Notes under the pieces: generated by a model
What the model was told of the DNA's origin: nothing
Seen by the model: the letters and a program-made list of their open reading frames with translations, nothing else
Database searches by the model: none
Translations under genes and position numbers: made by a program
Part shown: one piece after another, positions 48,516-49,252 of the stretch
Layout: each line of letters opens with the position of its first letter
Position numbering within the stretch: position 1 is the first letter of the stretch
Assembly: GCA_041848045.1 (NCBI GenBank)
Contig: JBGZHY010000070.1
Location: 1-49,252, forward strand
Length of the DNA stretch: 49,252 nt
DNA from: CAKAHY01 sp041848045
GTDB taxonomy: Bacteria; Bacillota; Clostridia; Lachnospirales; Lachnospiraceae
Direction of reading: 5' to 3'

Positions 48516-49252
48516 ATGTATAGGGTATCGGAACTTGATTTTTCTATCTCGAAGATTGCGGACAGCGGGCAGGTTTTTCGTTTTTACCGTTGCGGCGAAA
48601 ACGAATATGCATTGACGGCGGGTGCCCGGCATTTGCGGATCAGGGAGCAGGAGATTTCTAAGGGCGGAAACCGCCAAAGGGTATATGATTTTGATTGCAG
48701 TTCAAAAGATTTTGAGCAATTTTGGAAAGGGTATTTTGACTTGGATACGGATTACGCCCCCTTCGTGCAGGCTATTCCCCGGGAGGATGTGTTTTTACGC
48801 AGTGCGGCGGAGTACGCCAAAGGCATTCGCATTTTGCGCCAGGACAAGTGGGAGATGCTGATTTCCTTTATCATCTCCCAAAGAAAAACCATACCTGCCA
48901 TTCAGAGCTGTATTGAGAACTTGGCGAGGCGTTTCGGAAAAGCCATCGGTGACAGGCAGTATGCTTTTCCTACAGCCGAAGCATTGGCAGCAGCGGATTT
49001 GGCGGATTTGCGGGCCTGCGCTCTGGGATACCGGGCGGCTTACGTTAAGGAAAGCGCTTTGCAGGTCGCAAGGGGAGGATACGATTTAGAGGCGATGGCA
49101 GCTTTGCCGGATGATCAGCTGCGAAAAAAGCTGATGGAATTTAAGGGAGTGGGGGAGAAGGTGGCTAATTGCGTTATGCTGTTTGCCTACCACCGCATCG
49201 CCGCTTTTCCGGTAGATGTGTGGATACAAAGGATGATCGACAGGCACTACGG
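48516..49252 (+). CDS. 8-oxoguanine DNA glycosylase, OGG1 type (3' end outside window)
   Basis: An open frame from ATG 48516 runs through the right edge (245 codons seen). The helix-hairpin-helix FKGVGEKVANCV holds catalytic K215, and D234 in FPVDVWIQ lies 19 residues later, the same spacing as K249-D268 of human OGG1. The N-terminal ~100 residues match the OGG N-terminal domain in length. It removes oxidised guanine from DNA and nicks the abasic site. GGAGAAGGG precedes the ATG; it begins 25 bases after the DUF4317 gene. Confidence 0.88.
   Translation, partial: MYRVSELDFSISKIADSGQVFRFYRCGENEYALTAGARHLRIREQEISKGGNRQRVYDFDCSSKDFEQFWKGYFDLDTDYAPFVQAIPREDVFLRSAAEYAKGIRILRQDKWEMLISFIISQRKTIPAIQSCIENLARRFGKAIGDRQYAFPTAEALAAADLADLRACALGYRAAYVKESALQVARGGYDLEAMAALPDDQLRKKLMEFKGVGEKVANCVMLFAYHRIAAFPVDVWIQRMIDRHY

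Overview
The window reads as a chromosomal segment of an anaerobic Gram-positive bacterium of the Clostridia, most likely a Lachnospiraceae-type organism. The reasons are AGGAGG-type ribosome binding sites throughout, strong + strand gene bias, families typical of that group (DUF4317, DUF4091, NusG domain II, ABC sugar importers without their own ATPase, partial anaerobic cobalamin genes), and RF2 with the programmed frameshift. The species cannot be named from the sequence alone. No CRISPR array, prophage, transposase or insertion sequence was seen.

Layout. 1-670: 3' end of a 23S rRNA gene, then five tRNA genes (Glu, Met or Ile2, Asn, Asp, Leu), none encoding CCA and with no 5S gene between, closed by a terminator. 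689-4608: a tandem GNAT protein, a zinc/corrinoid-type methyltransferase of the UROD/MtaA superfamily, and on the opposite strand a DUF4091 glycosidase-like protein with a stand-alone [2Fe-2S] protein. 4820-11792: one long operon with two complete sugar-type ABC importers (lipoprotein plus two permeases, twice) and a NAT_N/GNAT_C-like protein. 11859-13246: AIM24-family protein, and Hpf on the - strand. 13307-13713: AT-rich gap with four DnaA-box-like 9-mers. 13714-19588: secA, prfB, a PheB-type ACT regulator, hom, DUF2752. 19787-26447: small membrane protein (-), then tex, a YcxB-like protein and the t6A cluster tsaE-tsaB-rimI-rnz-tsaD. 26457-27851 (-): mntP and a PAP2-type membrane protein. 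28075-36156: glf, ispD, pepT, apbE, a NusG-II protein, a CDF exporter, ruvA, ruvB, yaaA. 36227-47371: two unrecognised membrane proteins, cdaA, cdaR, ptsH, ptsI, a polysaccharide-polymerase-like protein and the cobalamin genes cbiF, cobD, cbiP, cbiC, all closely packed or overlapping. 47378-49252: a DUF4317 protein and an OGG1-type DNA glycosylase cut by the window edge.

How the parts work together. Sugar import (4820-11792) has no ATP-binding subunit, so it probably borrows a shared MsmX-type ATPase. tRNA maturation is linked through tRNAs without CCA, RNase Z and the t6A enzymes. Cobalamin synthesis at the right end could supply the corrinoid-type methyltransferase at the left end. Two different manganese exporters are predicted. 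The region most likely to hold something undescribed is the operon starting at 36182, where two unknown membrane proteins precede the c-di-AMP synthase and its regulator, and the two general PTS proteins follow.
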